A stretch of DNA of 64,000 nt from an uncultured Bacteroidales bacterium (GCA_946412245.1 CAMKGM010000004.1:1-64000), one strand, 5' to 3'. Counted from the first letter of the stretch, positions 9,493 to 20,269 are shown. The notes: generated by a model from the sequence alone, not told the origin. Translations and numbers: made by a program.

Positions 9493-12400
9493 ATGATTAT
9501 GAAACGTTTATTACACATTACTCAACGAATGCTTGTGATAGCCTTGTGCTTGTGTGCCGCGGGACAAGTCAATGCTATCACCATCAAAGTACAGAAAGGC
9601 GGCACAGCTCCCTACCTCTATGCCTATTTAGGCTCCGGTGATGGAGCCACCAAACTCACAGGCGACTGGCCAGGCACCCAATTCACCGAAAAAGAGGGCA
9701 ACTACTGGATGATGGAAATTCAAGGTCAGTCCACCATCAACATGATTCTCAACAATGGTAGCGGCGGAGATGGAAACCAAACAGCCGACTATCTCAACAT
9801 CAGTGGCGTTGACGGTGTGGCCTCATTCATTTATGATGGTCACTCCACCATGTTTGGTACTATGCCTAATGCCACTTTCTCAGCAAGTGAAATCTACTTC
9901 ACCAATCCTCCCTCATGGGGAACACCAAATGCTATTGCACGGACAACTGGAGGTGGCTATGGGAAGAAAGCTATGGTATTAGTCGGTACCGATGGAAGCG
10001 GTTTAAGTGTTTATAAAACATCATTTTCTGAATGGAATGACACTCCCAACACAATAGAATTCACTGATGACAGTAATCCATCAACAGGACAACTCACATA
10101 CACTGCAGGCGGCTACTACAATACCAGTAAGGTCGTCGCAACATTCACCGACTTGAATAGTGTAATCTCTGATGTAAATTTCAGAAATGCCATTACTGCT
10201 TCAACGGGCATTTCCGGTGCGTTCTGCCCCAGCAACATCACGGTGTTAGACGTAAGTAATAGCAACATCACCTCACTATCCGGCATCGAGCTGTTCACTA
10301 ACCTTATTGAACTCAATGCCAGCAATAACAGTATTAACTCAACAACAAACTTTAGTAGCAATACAAACCTTGAGGTCTTAAACTTAGCCAACAATGGCAC
10401 TTTCACGGGTGTCACTTCAGGACATACTCCATATGCTGACATTGCCTCTTGCTCGGCTTTAAAATACTTGGACATGAGCGGAAATAAGTTTTATTACAGC
10501 TCTGCTCTTTCGTCCAACACAAATCTTGAAACACTCAAGCTTAACAATAATACCACATACGATTATTGGGGTCAAGCTGTAACTAACGCACTGACAAGAC
10601 TAAAACATGTAGAATTATCAGGATGTAAAATCACTGGCAGTTTGACCTTGCCTGCATCTGTAACATATCTTGACGTAAGCAATAACGCTTCATCATTAAC
10701 ATCGTTGGATCTCTCCGGCAAAACCAATCTTGAATATTTGGACTTGAGCCAAAATACAGGGCTCACGGTTTCCGGTCTCACTTTGCCGACAACTCTCAGC
10801 AATCTGGAGACTCTTAAACTGAGCAACTGTGACAAGCTCTCAACTAGTTCATCAAGTCATATTAGTCTTGCAAAAGCTACAGCGCTGAAGCACCTTGAAT
10901 TTGCCGATGTAGATCTCTATGTTGATGCCATCATGGGCTCTCTACCCGCATCGGCCAAGTCAACACTTGAGTATATTGATTTCAGCAATGACCAAATGAG
11001 CCAACCATCAGTATTTGATGGTTTTACCTCGCTGAATACTTTTATTGCAACGGGCAATAGTACAATGAAGCAGTTAATGTTTAACAATTGCCCAGCACTG
11101 AAAACTATTGACATTACTAATGACGTTGCTTTAGGGACAGCAAGCGTTGGAACTGCTGAATACCGCAATTTACGTCTCAGTAACTGCGGATTCAATGAAA
11201 ACAACCATCCTACCATCATTGGTATCAGTAACATTCCTGATTTAATTCTCAATCTTGAAGGAAACGCTTTCACTGCAGTACCTACAGATGCCAACTTCAC
11301 ATCAAAGTATGTAAAACTACGTAGCAACGGCATTAGTGGTATATTCAATCCGACAACTTTGGGCATCATTGAAGGTCTTGACTTGACAGGTAATAGTGGC
11401 ATTACCGAGCTGAAAATCAACAATAGCAATCTCACAGCTCTGATGCTCGGCAATCTAACCGCCTTAACTAAACTTGACATCAGCGGCAATAACAGTATCA
11501 CCTCAACTGCAGGCAATAATTCCGACACCAACCTCACAAGCGGTCATGGTCGTGTTTATCTCAAAGAGAGCACCGCACTTGAAGAAATCAACATTTCGAA
11601 TTGCGACATTCGCAACACCACTTCATATAATAATTTTGACGTGAGCCACTGCACCGCGCTCATGAAAATCATTGCTTCAGGAAATACAGGAAATGGCATG
11701 ACACACTTCCAATCGAGTGATATGCCATCATCAGTTGAAGAACTTTATTTAAGTGGCTGCACGAAACTTGTTCTTTCTACACAGCTTGATAATCTTGCTA
11801 ACATCAAGACAACGCTTAAGGTGCTTGACGTTTCCAATACTGACATTGAATCGGCAAGTGTTCCCACATTTGACGGTTACACCGCTCTCACAACGCTTAA
11901 TATCAGTGCCAATCCAAATATGACAAACGGTGTGACGGTTAATAATAGCCCTAATCTAACCTCAGTAAATGTGACAGGTAATACCTTAATGCCTTCACTC
12001 GCGCTGACAAACTGCGGATTGAGCAATAGCGTTACAATGCCTATAACCGGATTAAGCACCTGTACGAGTTTGACCAGTGTAAACCTGAACAACAACAATT
12101 ACACAAGTGTGCCCGCTTTAGGTGCTCCCGCATCATGCACATCACTCTATATGAACAACAACGCATTGTCTAACATTGACATGAGTAATGCCGACGCAAG
12201 CATCAAGTTCTTGTATGCGGAGAACAATAGTGGGTTCAATGGCGGAGACTATGAGCTGACAGCTGAGGCTGCCGGTTCGCTCAAGGGGCTTGATCTTGGC
12301 AATAATGGCTTCACCTCGTTTAAGGCCGTAGGCACTGCCCTGTCGGCACTGATGATCGGCAACAACACCGGCCTCACCACCCTGGAACTGCATGGCAACA

Positions 12401-14838
12401 ACAACCTCACTTGCACCACGGCCGGCACGACGATGAGCGAAGGCAGCGGCTTATACTTGTTAGGCAACACGAATCTGGAATCCATCAACATTGAGAACAG
12501 CAAGTTCAACAACATTGGTGCCAACAACTCTCTTCTTGGTCTGAGTAAAGTAAAGACACTGAGAGCGTCGCACAACGAATTCAAAACCTTCACCAATAGC
12601 AACTATACAAATGAAGACTCTCGCGACCACACGCTAAGTAACATCGCAGGCAAGCCAAGCCTGGAGGACCTCACGGGTCTTGAATATCTGGATTTGAGCT
12701 ACAACCTGCTAAAAGACTCGGTTCACCTGTATCGCAACACGCAACTCAAACGACTTGACGTGAGCCACAACCAAATTCTCGGCCCTCTGCCCACAACTCC
12801 TGACGAGCGCACAGCAATGATTGACAAGAAACTGAAAGCCGCTCTGAAATATGGCAAAACCTATAATGGAGGCGCCGTAGGAAAATCAGTAGAACTCACC
12901 GAAGCCATCCGCACAGCGCTTACTAAAGAAGACCTCTATCGCAACGAGACACGCTATGCCGACTTCCGCCCTTGCGACCTGCGCGACACCACGGGCATCT
13001 TCCACCTGGATTTGACCTACAACACCAAACTGGAATACATCGACATCAGCTACACCAACATCCACAATACAGCGGCAGGCCGCGAATACATGAATCCCGG
13101 ATGGGAAACTAACGAAGGAGAAGACAGTTGGTATAGTTGGGTAGACACACCAGCTCCTAATCAGAACTATGGCACGGTGAAGCACCATTTCATCTGGATG
13201 CAACCAGCCGGAGACAACCTGCGTGTGTTCAAGTGCGACCACAACAATATGCAGTCGCTGGGAACTGTCTACTATGCCAATCTAGACACCCTCAGTGCCA
13301 GTCACATGTATGGCGACTGCCTATTCATGGCAGGACATGCCGGTGACCACATAGGCTGGGGTTCTAAAGAGTTCAACAATGGCAACTGCCGGAATGCCCG
13401 TTATATCGACTTCAGCTACGGCAATTACTATAGTTTTACACCTACCAACCTTGCCAATGTGGAGAAACTGATTCTCACCGGCAACCCGTTGGGTGGGGGG
13501 CATTATCCCGACTATGTGCTCGATGTGACACACAACAGCAAACTGCAGCAGCTGCAGGCCGACCAGTGTACTGACTTGCAGACCATTGAGGCGCACGGGC
13601 TCAACGACCTTGCCATTCTCGACGTGACGGGCAACACAGCACTGAAGACGCTACGCGCTTACGATGACCCTGTTCTCTATAACGCACAGACCGACTTCAT
13701 CACGGGCTTATCTGGTTGCTCCAACCTCGAAGAGCTCTGGGTATCGAACGACAAACTGCCCGAGCTTGATGTAGCTTACAACACTAAACTGAAAACACTC
13801 AAGTGCTACAACAATGCCCGCTTGCCGGAACTGGATTTGACCACGAACACTGCACTGAGCTATCTGGACTTCCACAACTGCAAGCTGAATAATATTGACC
13901 TGAGACAGAACACGGCCCTCACCTACCTGGATTGTAGCAGCGCAGCTGTAGCTACCAGCATAGGTGATGACGGCATCAACAAACTGAGTGACCTTGACAT
14001 CTACTCAGATAATATCCAAACGGTGATTGCCAACTGCAACAACCTGTATCGCATGACAGGACTCAACAAGCCGTCGCTCACCAGTCTGAAGTTTGCTCAC
14101 AACCACATCAATGGCATAGACCTTTCACAGACCAGTCTTATCCCCGACTCACTGGTAGATAATGACAACGGCCGCACCATCGCCGCCGACTATACCATCG
14201 TCACTGTGAAAGACGCCAATAACAATGCCACGCATTATGACCTGTACTACTTCCAGCTTGACAGTCTGAAAACAAGCCAAAATGAGGTATTCCTGGGTGG
14301 CAAACACAGTGTTGATATGCTGAAACAGGATGTGCTGGACAATCAAGGTTATCGCGACGACCTGAACTACGAGGGTTTAGTATCATCGAAGATTACCGAA
14401 TGGACAGCTAACGCAACGCCCATTGTGGGTCACAGGCCCAATACTTATGCCAATGCTTATATTGACCCGAGTAATGTGAATAGCCTGATTGACCCCGACA
14501 AGATTTCGGGTACTATCGTGGTTCTCGATGAGCATAACAAACGTGCCAAGTACACTTATGACACCGGCGTGAGCGGTCACAAGAGCACCTATTATCTTGA
14601 TTGGACCGCACCCGCCACACCAACCGCTGTAACCGACATTGAGACAGATGCGAAACCGACGGTAACCGGCGGCAACGGCATCATCAGCGTGACAGCGCCC
14701 GACGGAACTGCCGTCATGGTCTATGACATGGCCGGCCGACTTGTTCAGCAAGCCACCGCCACTGGCGGCGAAGTGGTGATTGACGGAATGTCACCGGGCG
14801 TGTACATCGTGAACGGCGAGAAAGTGATTGTGAAGTAG
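9493..14838 (+). CDS. Giant secreted leucine-rich-repeat protein with starch-binding-like N-domain and T9SS-like tail
   Basis: A 1781-residue protein. The signal peptide (about residues 1-28, ending GQVNA) fits a start at 9493 or at the ATG at 9499. Residues 29-140 resemble the starch-binding module 26 type (aromatic YLYAY, then GDWPGTQF, then NMILNNGSGGDGNQTADY). From about residue 200 to 1600 there are dozens of leucine-rich repeats such as LEVLNLANNG, LKYLDMSGNKF and LEYLDLSQNTGL. The last 50 residues (VMVYDMAGRLVQQ, MSPGVYIVNGEKVIVK) look like a type A T9SS C-terminal sorting domain, so it is predicted to be exported and surface attached. Codon and base use changes near 12240, the first part being more AT-rich. 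The binding partner is unknown; surface adhesion or glycan binding is an inference. Confidence 0.85.
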   Translation: MIMKRLLHITQRMLVIALCLCAAGQVNAITIKVQKGGTAPYLYAYLGSGDGATKLTGDWPGTQFTEKEGNYWMMEIQGQSTINMILNNGSGGDGNQTADYLNISGVDGVASFIYDGHSTMFGTMPNATFSASEIYFTNPPSWGTPNAIARTTGGGYGKKAMVLVGTDGSGLSVYKTSFSEWNDTPNTIEFTDDSNPSTGQLTYTAGGYYNTSKVVATFTDLNSVISDVNFRNAITASTGISGAFCPSNITVLDVSNSNITSLSGIELFTNLIELNASNNSINSTTNFSSNTNLEVLNLANNGTFTGVTSGHTPYADIASCSALKYLDMSGNKFYYSSALSSNTNLETLKLNNNTTYDYWGQAVTNALTRLKHVELSGCKITGSLTLPASVTYLDVSNNASSLTSLDLSGKTNLEYLDLSQNTGLTVSGLTLPTTLSNLETLKLSNCDKLSTSSSSHISLAKATALKHLEFADVDLYVDAIMGSLPASAKSTLEYIDFSNDQMSQPSVFDGFTSLNTFIATGNSTMKQLMFNNCPALKTIDITNDVALGTASVGTAEYRNLRLSNCGFNENNHPTIIGISNIPDLILNLEGNAFTAVPTDANFTSKYVKLRSNGISGIFNPTTLGIIEGLDLTGNSGITELKINNSNLTALMLGNLTALTKLDISGNNSITSTAGNNSDTNLTSGHGRVYLKESTALEEINISNCDIRNTTSYNNFDVSHCTALMKIIASGNTGNGMTHFQSSDMPSSVEELYLSGCTKLVLSTQLDNLANIKTTLKVLDVSNTDIESASVPTFDGYTALTTLNISANPNMTNGVTVNNSPNLTSVNVTGNTLMPSLALTNCGLSNSVTMPITGLSTCTSLTSVNLNNNNYTSVPALGAPASCTSLYMNNNALSNIDMSNADASIKFLYAENNSGFNGGDYELTAEAAGSLKGLDLGNNGFTSFKAVGTALSALMIGNNTGLTTLELHGNNNLTCTTAGTTMSEGSGLYLLGNTNLESINIENSKFNNIGANNSLLGLSKVKTLRASHNEFKTFTNSNYTNEDSRDHTLSNIAGKPSLEDLTGLEYLDLSYNLLKDSVHLYRNTQLKRLDVSHNQILGPLPTTPDERTAMIDKKLKAALKYGKTYNGGAVGKSVELTEAIRTALTKEDLYRNETRYADFRPCDLRDTTGIFHLDLTYNTKLEYIDISYTNIHNTAAGREYMNPGWETNEGEDSWYSWVDTPAPNQNYGTVKHHFIWMQPAGDNLRVFKCDHNNMQSLGTVYYANLDTLSASHMYGDCLFMAGHAGDHIGWGSKEFNNGNCRNARYIDFSYGNYYSFTPTNLANVEKLILTGNPLGGGHYPDYVLDVTHNSKLQQLQADQCTDLQTIEAHGLNDLAILDVTGNTALKTLRAYDDPVLYNAQTDFITGLSGCSNLEELWVSNDKLPELDVAYNTKLKTLKCYNNARLPELDLTTNTALSYLDFHNCKLNNIDLRQNTALTYLDCSSAAVATSIGDDGINKLSDLDIYSDNIQTVIANCNNLYRMTGLNKPSLTSLKFAHNHINGIDLSQTSLIPDSLVDNDNGRTIAADYTIVTVKDANNNATHYDLYYFQLDSLKTSQNEVFLGGKHSVDMLKQDVLDNQGYRDDLNYEGLVSSKITEWTANATPIVGHRPNTYANAYIDPSNVNSLIDPDKISGTIVVLDEHNKRAKYTYDTGVSGHKSTYYLDWTAPATPTAVTDIETDAKPTVTGGNGIISVTAPDGTAVMVYDMAGRLVQQATATGGEVVIDGMSPGVYIVNGEKVIVK

Positions 14839-14861
14839 TCACAACACATATACTTTAGTGC

Positions 14862-14904
14862 ATAATCGGCGGTATTTCAAGGAATACTGCCGATTATTCT
14901 TTTT
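14862..14904 (+). terminator. Rho-independent terminator after the LRR gene
   Basis: A 15-base-pair stem with one G-U pair (14862-14876 with 14883-14897), six-base loop, then TCTTTTTA. Confidence 0.9.
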
Positions 14905-14908
14905 AAAA

Positions 14909-14939
14909 TTGGCAGATTGGCACAAAATGTGTAATTTTG
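14909..14939 (+). promoter_or_regulatory. Promoter of the crp-DUF4924-rfbD-prfC operon
   Basis: TTG at 14909-14911, 20 bases, then TAATTTTG at 14932-14939. It lies directly behind the preceding terminator and 28 bases before the regulator start. Confidence 0.75.
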
Positions 14940-14967
14940 TGTGTTTTAAAGCAATGTTGTTCAACAC

Positions 14968-15669
14968 ATGATCAAGAAAAGCACTCTTGAAAAGGTCATT
15001 AGTGAAGACCTTGCCGCCATTTGGACGATTCTGACCGCTGAAGAAAAGCGCAGAATCGCCGACAACTTCATTCTTCACAATTTCAAGAAGAATCAAATCA
15101 TCTATGCCGAAGGAGATGCCCCCGAACAACTGTGGTGCCTGCTCAAGGGCAAGGTGAAACTGGTGAAAGACGGCATCGGCGGGCGTCAGCAAATTCTGAG
15201 GCTCTACAGACCCATTCAGTACTTCGGGTATCGTGCCTACTTTGCCGATGAGCCCTATGTGTCGACTGCCATGGCATTTGAGCCATCGACGCTGGGCGCG
15301 TTGCCCATGCAACTAGTCAAAGAGATGATTGACGACAACCGCAACCTGGCATGGTTCTTCATTCACGAGCTGTCGAAAAACCTGGGCGGCTCTGACACCA
15401 AGATTGTCACCTTGACCCAGAAGCGCATTCGTGGTCGCTTGGCCGAAGCACTCATTTTGCTCATGGACAACTACGGGCTGGAAGACGACGGCGCTACGCT
15501 CAAGATTTATATGGCGCGCGAAGACATCGCCAACCTGTCGAACATGACCACATCGAATGCCATTCGCACCCTGTCGGCATTTGTTCAAGAAAAGATTATC
15601 ACAGTCGATGGCCGACGCATCAAGATTGTGGACCAGAACGCATTGCGACACATTAGTAAATTCGGATAA
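14968..15669 (+). CDS. Crp/Fnr family transcriptional regulator
   Basis: A 233-residue protein of typical length for the family. Residues about 25-140 form a cyclic-nucleotide-binding-type beta-roll (IIYAEGDAPEQLWCLLKGKVKLVKDG), followed by a long dimer helix and a winged helix-turn-helix at about 165-225 (MAREDIANLSNMTTSNAIRTLSAFVQEKIITVDGRRIKIVD). There is no N-terminal cysteine cluster, so it is not an oxygen-sensing FNR; the effector is unknown. It is the first gene of a tight four-gene run and ends four bases before the next start. The targets cannot be read from the sequence. Confidence 0.93.
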   Translation: MIKKSTLEKVISEDLAAIWTILTAEEKRRIADNFILHNFKKNQIIYAEGDAPEQLWCLLKGKVKLVKDGIGGRQQILRLYRPIQYFGYRAYFADEPYVSTAMAFEPSTLGALPMQLVKEMIDDNRNLAWFFIHELSKNLGGSDTKIVTLTQKRIRGRLAEALILLMDNYGLEDDGATLKIYMAREDIANLSNMTTSNAIRTLSAFVQEKIITVDGRRIKIVDQNALRHISKFG

Positions 15670-15673
15670 GACC

Positions 15674-16240
15674 ATGCTCATAGCACAAGCCAAACGCAAA
15701 GAGAACATTGCCGAGTATCTGCTCTACATGTGGCAGGTTGAGGACTTGATACGCGCCAATCACTGCGACATCGATGAGGTGCAACGCAACGTGATAGATC
15801 GCTTTCAGGTTGATGATGACACACGGCATGAAATGCGCGAGTGGTACGACTCACTCATCAAGATGATGGAGCTGGAGCACGTGAAGCAGAATGGACATCT
15901 GCAAATCAACAAAAATGTGCTCATTAGGCTCAACGACCTGCACCGCCTACTGCTCCAGTCGCCCAAGTTCCCGGAATACGGGGCGCAATACTACCAAACA
16001 CTTCCTTTTATCGTGGAACTACGGGCCAAGGCACCCGAGGGCAAGCAAGTTGACGAGCTGGAGACTTGTTTCCAGGCCCTCTACGGCGTGCTGCTACTCA
16101 AACTGCAAGGAAAGGAAATCTCAAAGGAGACCGAGAAGGCCATTAGGCACATCTCTTACTTCCTGGGTATGCTCGCCGCCTACTACAAGAAAGACGAGGC
16201 CGGTGAACTATTTGACGAAAATGACAACCTGAACGGCTAA
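15674..16240 (+). CDS. DUF4924 family protein
   Basis: A 188-residue soluble protein starting at the ATG at 15674, four bases after the regulator gene. The opening LIAQAKRKENIAEYLLYMWQ and the overall helical composition match the Bacteroidota-specific DUF4924 family, whose function I do not know. A longer frame from 15557 would run through the regulator gene and is not credible. The gene sits 3 bases before rfbD, so it is translated from the same message. No signal peptide, membrane segment or catalytic motif is visible. Confidence 0.88.
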   Translation: MLIAQAKRKENIAEYLLYMWQVEDLIRANHCDIDEVQRNVIDRFQVDDDTRHEMREWYDSLIKMMELEHVKQNGHLQINKNVLIRLNDLHRLLLQSPKFPEYGAQYYQTLPFIVELRAKAPEGKQVDELETCFQALYGVLLLKLQGKEISKETEKAIRHISYFLGMLAAYYKKDEAGELFDENDNLNG

Positions 16241-16243
16241 GAT

Positions 16244-17122
16244 ATGAAAAAACACAACATACTCATTACAGGTGCCAATGGACAGTTGGGGCGTGAGCTG
16301 CGCCTTGTGCTGGCCAATGAAATTGACTTTGCACCCCAATTTACCGATGTTGAAGAACTTGACATCACCAGCCCGGAGGCTATTGAACATTACTTCAGTG
16401 CACACCCGATTGATTGTGTGGTGAATTGTGCCGCCTATACTGCCGTGGACCGCGCTGAGAGCGACGAGCAACTGTGCCGCACGCTCAATGCCGATGCGGT
16501 GGAACATCTGGCAAAGGCAGCCAAGGCTCACAACGCTCGCATGATACACATCTCGACCGACTATGTGTTTGACGGCACAGCCTGCCGCCCCTACGATGAG
16601 CAAAGTGACACTTGCCCCACCTCGGTCTACGGACTGACAAAACTCGAGGGCGAGAAACGGCTGCGCGAAACGCTGCCTGAAGACAGCATCATCATTCGCA
16701 CTGCATGGCTCTACTCACCTCATGGCAAGAACTTTGTCAAGACCATGCTGGAGCTCGGCAGAGCACGCGACCAACTGCGCGTGGTGTGCGACCAAGTAGG
16801 AACCCCCACCTACGCGCTCGACCTCGCCAGCACCATCGTAACGATACTGAGGCATGACACATGGATGCCGGGCATCTACCACTTCAGCAACGAGGGTGCC
16901 ATTTCGTGGTACGACTTCACGATGGCCATTCACCGCATTGCGGGCATCACCGGCTGCGATGTGCAGCCCTGCACCACCGACCAGTACCCCACCCCGGCCC
17001 GTCGCCCCAGCTATAGCGTGCTCGACAAGACGCTCATCAAGCGCACTTTCGGGTTCTCTATTCCGTACTGGGAGGAGAGTCTGGCCCACTGCATTCAGCG
17101 ATTAGAGAACAATAACATTTAA
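16244..17122 (+). CDS. rfbD: dTDP-4-dehydrorhamnose reductase
   Basis: A 292-residue short-chain dehydrogenase/reductase of the RmlD family, catalysing the last step of dTDP-L-rhamnose synthesis (NAD(P)H-dependent reduction of dTDP-4-dehydro-L-rhamnose). Visible are the nucleotide-binding glycine motif TGANGQLGREL near the N-terminus, the STDYVFDG segment, and the catalytic YGLTK (Tyr-x3-Lys). The rest of the rml pathway is not in the window. It lies 3 bases after DUF4924 and 24 before prfC in the same operon. Confidence 0.95.
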   Translation: MKKHNILITGANGQLGRELRLVLANEIDFAPQFTDVEELDITSPEAIEHYFSAHPIDCVVNCAAYTAVDRAESDEQLCRTLNADAVEHLAKAAKAHNARMIHISTDYVFDGTACRPYDEQSDTCPTSVYGLTKLEGEKRLRETLPEDSIIIRTAWLYSPHGKNFVKTMLELGRARDQLRVVCDQVGTPTYALDLASTIVTILRHDTWMPGIYHFSNEGAISWYDFTMAIHRIAGITGCDVQPCTTDQYPTPARRPSYSVLDKTLIKRTFGFSIPYWEESLAHCIQRLENNNI

Positions 17123-17146
17123 TCATCATAATTACAATTACATATT

Positions 17147-18727
17147 GTGGCAAATCTAACTCAAGAAATCACGAAACGCCGCACGTTCGCCATCATATCA
17201 CACCCCGATGCGGGTAAAACCACGCTGACTGAGAAACTATTGCTCTTTGGCGGTGCGATTCATGTGGCAGGTGCTGTAAAATCAAACAAAATCAAGAAAA
17301 CCGCCACCAGCGACTGGATGGAGATTGAGAAGCAACGCGGCATCTCAGTCGCCACCTCGGTGATGGGTTTTGAATACGAAGGTTATAAAATCAACATTCT
17401 GGACACTCCCGGTCATCAGGACTTTGCCGAAGATACTTTCCGCACGCTCACGGCCGTCGATAGCGTAATTATTGTGGTTGATGTCGCTAAAGGTGTGGAG
17501 CAACAGACGCGCCGCCTCATGGAGGTGTGCCGAATGCGTAATACCCCTGTCATCATTTTCGTCAACAAGCTCGACCGCGAGGGACGTGACCCGTTTGACA
17601 TTCTCGACGAACTGGAAAGCGAGTTGCACATAGACGTGCGACCGTTGAGCTGGCCCATTGGCATCGGTGCCAAGTTCAAGGGCGTGTATAACATCTATGA
17701 GCAGAACCTGAGTCTGTTCACGCCCGACAAGCAGCACGTGACCGACCGTGTTGACATTCGCGACATTAACGACCCCGCCATTGACAAGAGCATAGGCGAA
17801 GTTGACGCAGAGAAGCTACGCAGCGATATTGAACTCATTGATGGTGTCTACCCCGAATTCAGCACCCTCGATTACCTGGACGGCATGGTGGCACCCGTGT
17901 TTTTCGGGTCGGCACTGAACACATTCGGTGTGAAGGAATTGCTTGATTGCTTTGTGCGCATAGCACCATCGCCTCGGCCTGTTCAAGCCATTGAGCGCAC
18001 GGTGGAACCCGGTGAAGACAAGTTCACCGGCTTTGTGTTCAAGATTCACGCTAATATGGACCCGAATCACCGCAGTTGCATTGCTTTTGTCAAGGTGTGC
18101 TCGGGCGTATTCCACCGCAACCAGTACTACTTGCACGTGCGTAGCGACAAGCAGATTCGTTTCACCGCTCCCACTGCCTTCATGGCGCAGAAAAAGGAGA
18201 TTATTGACGATGTGTATCCCGGCGACATCGTGGGTTTGCCCGACAATGGCGTGTTCAAGATTGGCGACACGCTCACCGAAGGCGAGCAACTACACTTCAA
18301 GGGATTGCCCAGTTTCTCGCCTGAGATGTTTAAGTATATTGAGAACACTGACCCCATGAAGACCAAACAGCTCAACAAAGGCATTGAGCAGCTCATGGAC
18401 GAGGGCGTGGCACAGTTGTTCACTAACCAGTTCAACGGCCGCAAGATTGTGGGCACTGTGGGGCAGCTGCAGTTTGAGGTGATTCAATACCGACTGCTAC
18501 ATGAGTACGGTGCCAGTTGCCGATGGGATCCCATTCACCTGTACAAGGCCTGCTGGATTGAGAGCGATGACGAGGAAGCCCTTGAGGCATTCAAGCACCG
18601 CAAACGCCAGTTTATGGCGGTGGACAAGGAAGGCCGCGACGTGTTCCTCGCCGACTCGGCCTATGTGCTACAAATGGCACAGGAAGATTTCCCGAAAATA
18701 AACTTCCATTTTACATCAGAGTTTTAA
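17147..18727 (+). CDS. prfC: Peptide chain release factor 3
   Basis: A 526-residue translational GTPase of standard RF3 length; RF3 removes RF1/RF2 from the ribosome after peptide release. The GTP-binding motifs are clear: [10 protein letters not shown] (G1), DTPGHQDF (G3) and NKLDREGRD (G4), and the RF3-specific [20 protein letters not shown] segment is present. The start is a GTG at 17147, which gives the usual N-terminus MANLTQEI; no ATG lies in a suitable place. It is the last gene of the crp-DUF4924-rfbD-prfC run. Confidence 0.97.
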   Translation: MANLTQEITKRRTFAIISHPDAGKTTLTEKLLLFGGAIHVAGAVKSNKIKKTATSDWMEIEKQRGISVATSVMGFEYEGYKINILDTPGHQDFAEDTFRTLTAVDSVIIVVDVAKGVEQQTRRLMEVCRMRNTPVIIFVNKLDREGRDPFDILDELESELHIDVRPLSWPIGIGAKFKGVYNIYEQNLSLFTPDKQHVTDRVDIRDINDPAIDKSIGEVDAEKLRSDIELIDGVYPEFSTLDYLDGMVAPVFFGSALNTFGVKELLDCFVRIAPSPRPVQAIERTVEPGEDKFTGFVFKIHANMDPNHRSCIAFVKVCSGVFHRNQYYLHVRSDKQIRFTAPTAFMAQKKEIIDDVYPGDIVGLPDNGVFKIGDTLTEGEQLHFKGLPSFSPEMFKYIENTDPMKTKQLNKGIEQLMDEGVAQLFTNQFNGRKIVGTVGQLQFEVIQYRLLHEYGASCRWDPIHLYKACWIESDDEEALEAFKHRKRQFMAVDKEGRDVFLADSAYVLQMAQEDFPKINFHFTSEF

Positions 18728-18738
18728 CCTTTCAACGC

Positions 18739-18769
18739 TTGACACAATTAGGGATTTTAAGTAAATTTG
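18739..18769 (+). promoter_or_regulatory. Promoter of the kinase-RapZ/MurU-like pair
   Basis: TTG at 18739-18741, exactly 20 bases, then TAAATTTG at 18762-18769, 30 bases before the start codon. Confidence 0.78.
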
Positions 18770-18799
18770 CAACTTTAAAATCATATAAAGCATACCACA

Positions 18800-20269
18800 A
18801 TGAATACAGATATTTTAGCAACACTATATGAAAACTACGTGGGTAGCGCGCCCTCAGAAATCAAATTGATGGACAAGGCGGGCTCAAACCGCAGCTACTA
18901 CCGACTCACAGGAGCTAAATCGGTGGTGGGCGTCATTGGCGAATCGCGTGAAGAGAACGAGGCGTTCATCTACATAGCACGTCACTTCAAGACCCAAGGT
19001 CTGTCAGTCCCTACCGTTTATGGCGTGAGCGATGACCACATGGCCTACATTCAAGAGGACCTGGGCGGCAAGCCTGAGAACATTTTGTGGAATAAGATTC
19101 GCCGCAGTAGCATCACCCATGCATTCACCAGCGATGAGAAAGAGTTGCTACGCCGTGCCATGCGCGACCTTTGCGACATTCAATTTCGCGGCACACAGCG
19201 GTTTGACTACACCAAGTGCTATCCCGCACAATGCTTTGACGAGCGCTCAATCAAGTGGGACTTGAACTACTTCAAATATTGTTTCTTGAAAGCCACGGGC
19301 GTAATATTCAACGAAGACAAGTTGGAGAATGACTTTGAAACCCTCACGCACGACTTGCTCACCGTTCCCAGCGAGACGTTCATGTACCGCGACTTCCAGT
19401 CACGCAATGTGATGATTGTGGGCGATACCGACCATCCTGCCGACTGCCGACTTGCCTACATCGATTTCCAGGGCGGCCGCCGCGGTCCGTACTACTACGA
19501 TGTCGCATCATTTGTGTGGCAATCGCGAGCCAAGTATCCTGAAGACTTGAAGAAAGAGCTCATCTATGCCTACATGGAGCAACTTCGCCTCTACAAGCCC
19601 AATCTTGACGAAGATGAGTTTCTGAAAAACCTGCGTATGTTCGTTCTGTTCCGCACACTGCAAGTGCTGGGAGCCTACGGTTTCCGCGGCTACTTTGAAA
19701 AGAAGCCTGACTTCATGAAGAACAGTATTGTACCCGCCGTCGCCAATTTGCGCCGCCTCGTTTCAACCACAGCGTTTGATCGGTATCCCTACTTGAGCGA
19801 AATCATCAACGAGTTGGTGAATATGAAAGACTTCACCAGCGAGGAAAAATCGCTCACCGTGCGCGTCATGAGCTTTGCCTACAAGAAGGGCATTCCGCAC
19901 GACACCTCGGGCAACGGTGGCGGCTTCGTGTTTGACTGCCGTGCGCTGAACAACCCCGGCAAATATGACAAGTACAAAGCATTCACAGGCCTTGACGAGA
20001 ATGTGATTAAGTTTTTACAAAAAGAGAGCACTATTGACCAGTGGCTTGAACATGTCTATGCACTGGTCGACGAATCGGTAGAGCGCTACAAAAAACGTAA
20101 CTTCACCGACCTGATTGTATGCTTCGGGTGCACCGGTGGCCAACACCGCTCAGTCTATGCTGCTCAACATCTGGCAGAGCACATTTACAAGAAGTTTAAC
20201 GTGCGCGTCGAGCTTACTCATCGCGAGCAAAGTGGCCATGACCGAACCTTCAACCCCGTAGACGAATGA
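18800..20269 (+). CDS. Sugar kinase (APH/AmgK-like) fused to a RapZ C-terminal domain
   Basis: A 489-residue two-domain protein. Residues 1-330 have the aminoglycoside-phosphotransferase fold motifs MYRDFQSRNVMI (catalytic loop) and AYIDFQGGRRGPYYYDVAS (metal-binding region), as in the anomeric amino-sugar kinase AmgK. Residues about 355-489 match the C-terminal half of RapZ/YvcJ (FDCRALNNPGKY, CFGCTGGQHRSVYAAQ); the P-loop N-terminal half of RapZ is missing. In E. coli the RapZ C-terminal domain senses glucosamine-6-phosphate. The gene overlaps the next by 4 bases (ATGA), and that gene is a MurU-like uridylyltransferase; AmgK and MurU work in sequence in peptidoglycan sugar salvage. The kinase substrate and the regulatory role of the RapZ part are inferred. 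Confidence 0.85.
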   Translation: MNTDILATLYENYVGSAPSEIKLMDKAGSNRSYYRLTGAKSVVGVIGESREENEAFIYIARHFKTQGLSVPTVYGVSDDHMAYIQEDLGGKPENILWNKIRRSSITHAFTSDEKELLRRAMRDLCDIQFRGTQRFDYTKCYPAQCFDERSIKWDLNYFKYCFLKATGVIFNEDKLENDFETLTHDLLTVPSETFMYRDFQSRNVMIVGDTDHPADCRLAYIDFQGGRRGPYYYDVASFVWQSRAKYPEDLKKELIYAYMEQLRLYKPNLDEDEFLKNLRMFVLFRTLQVLGAYGFRGYFEKKPDFMKNSIVPAVANLRRLVSTTAFDRYPYLSEIINELVNMKDFTSEEKSLTVRVMSFAYKKGIPHDTSGNGGGFVFDCRALNNPGKYDKYKAFTGLDENVIKFLQKESTIDQWLEHVYALVDESVERYKKRNFTDLIVCFGCTGGQHRSVYAAQHLAEHIYKKFNVRVELTHREQSGHDRTFNPVDE

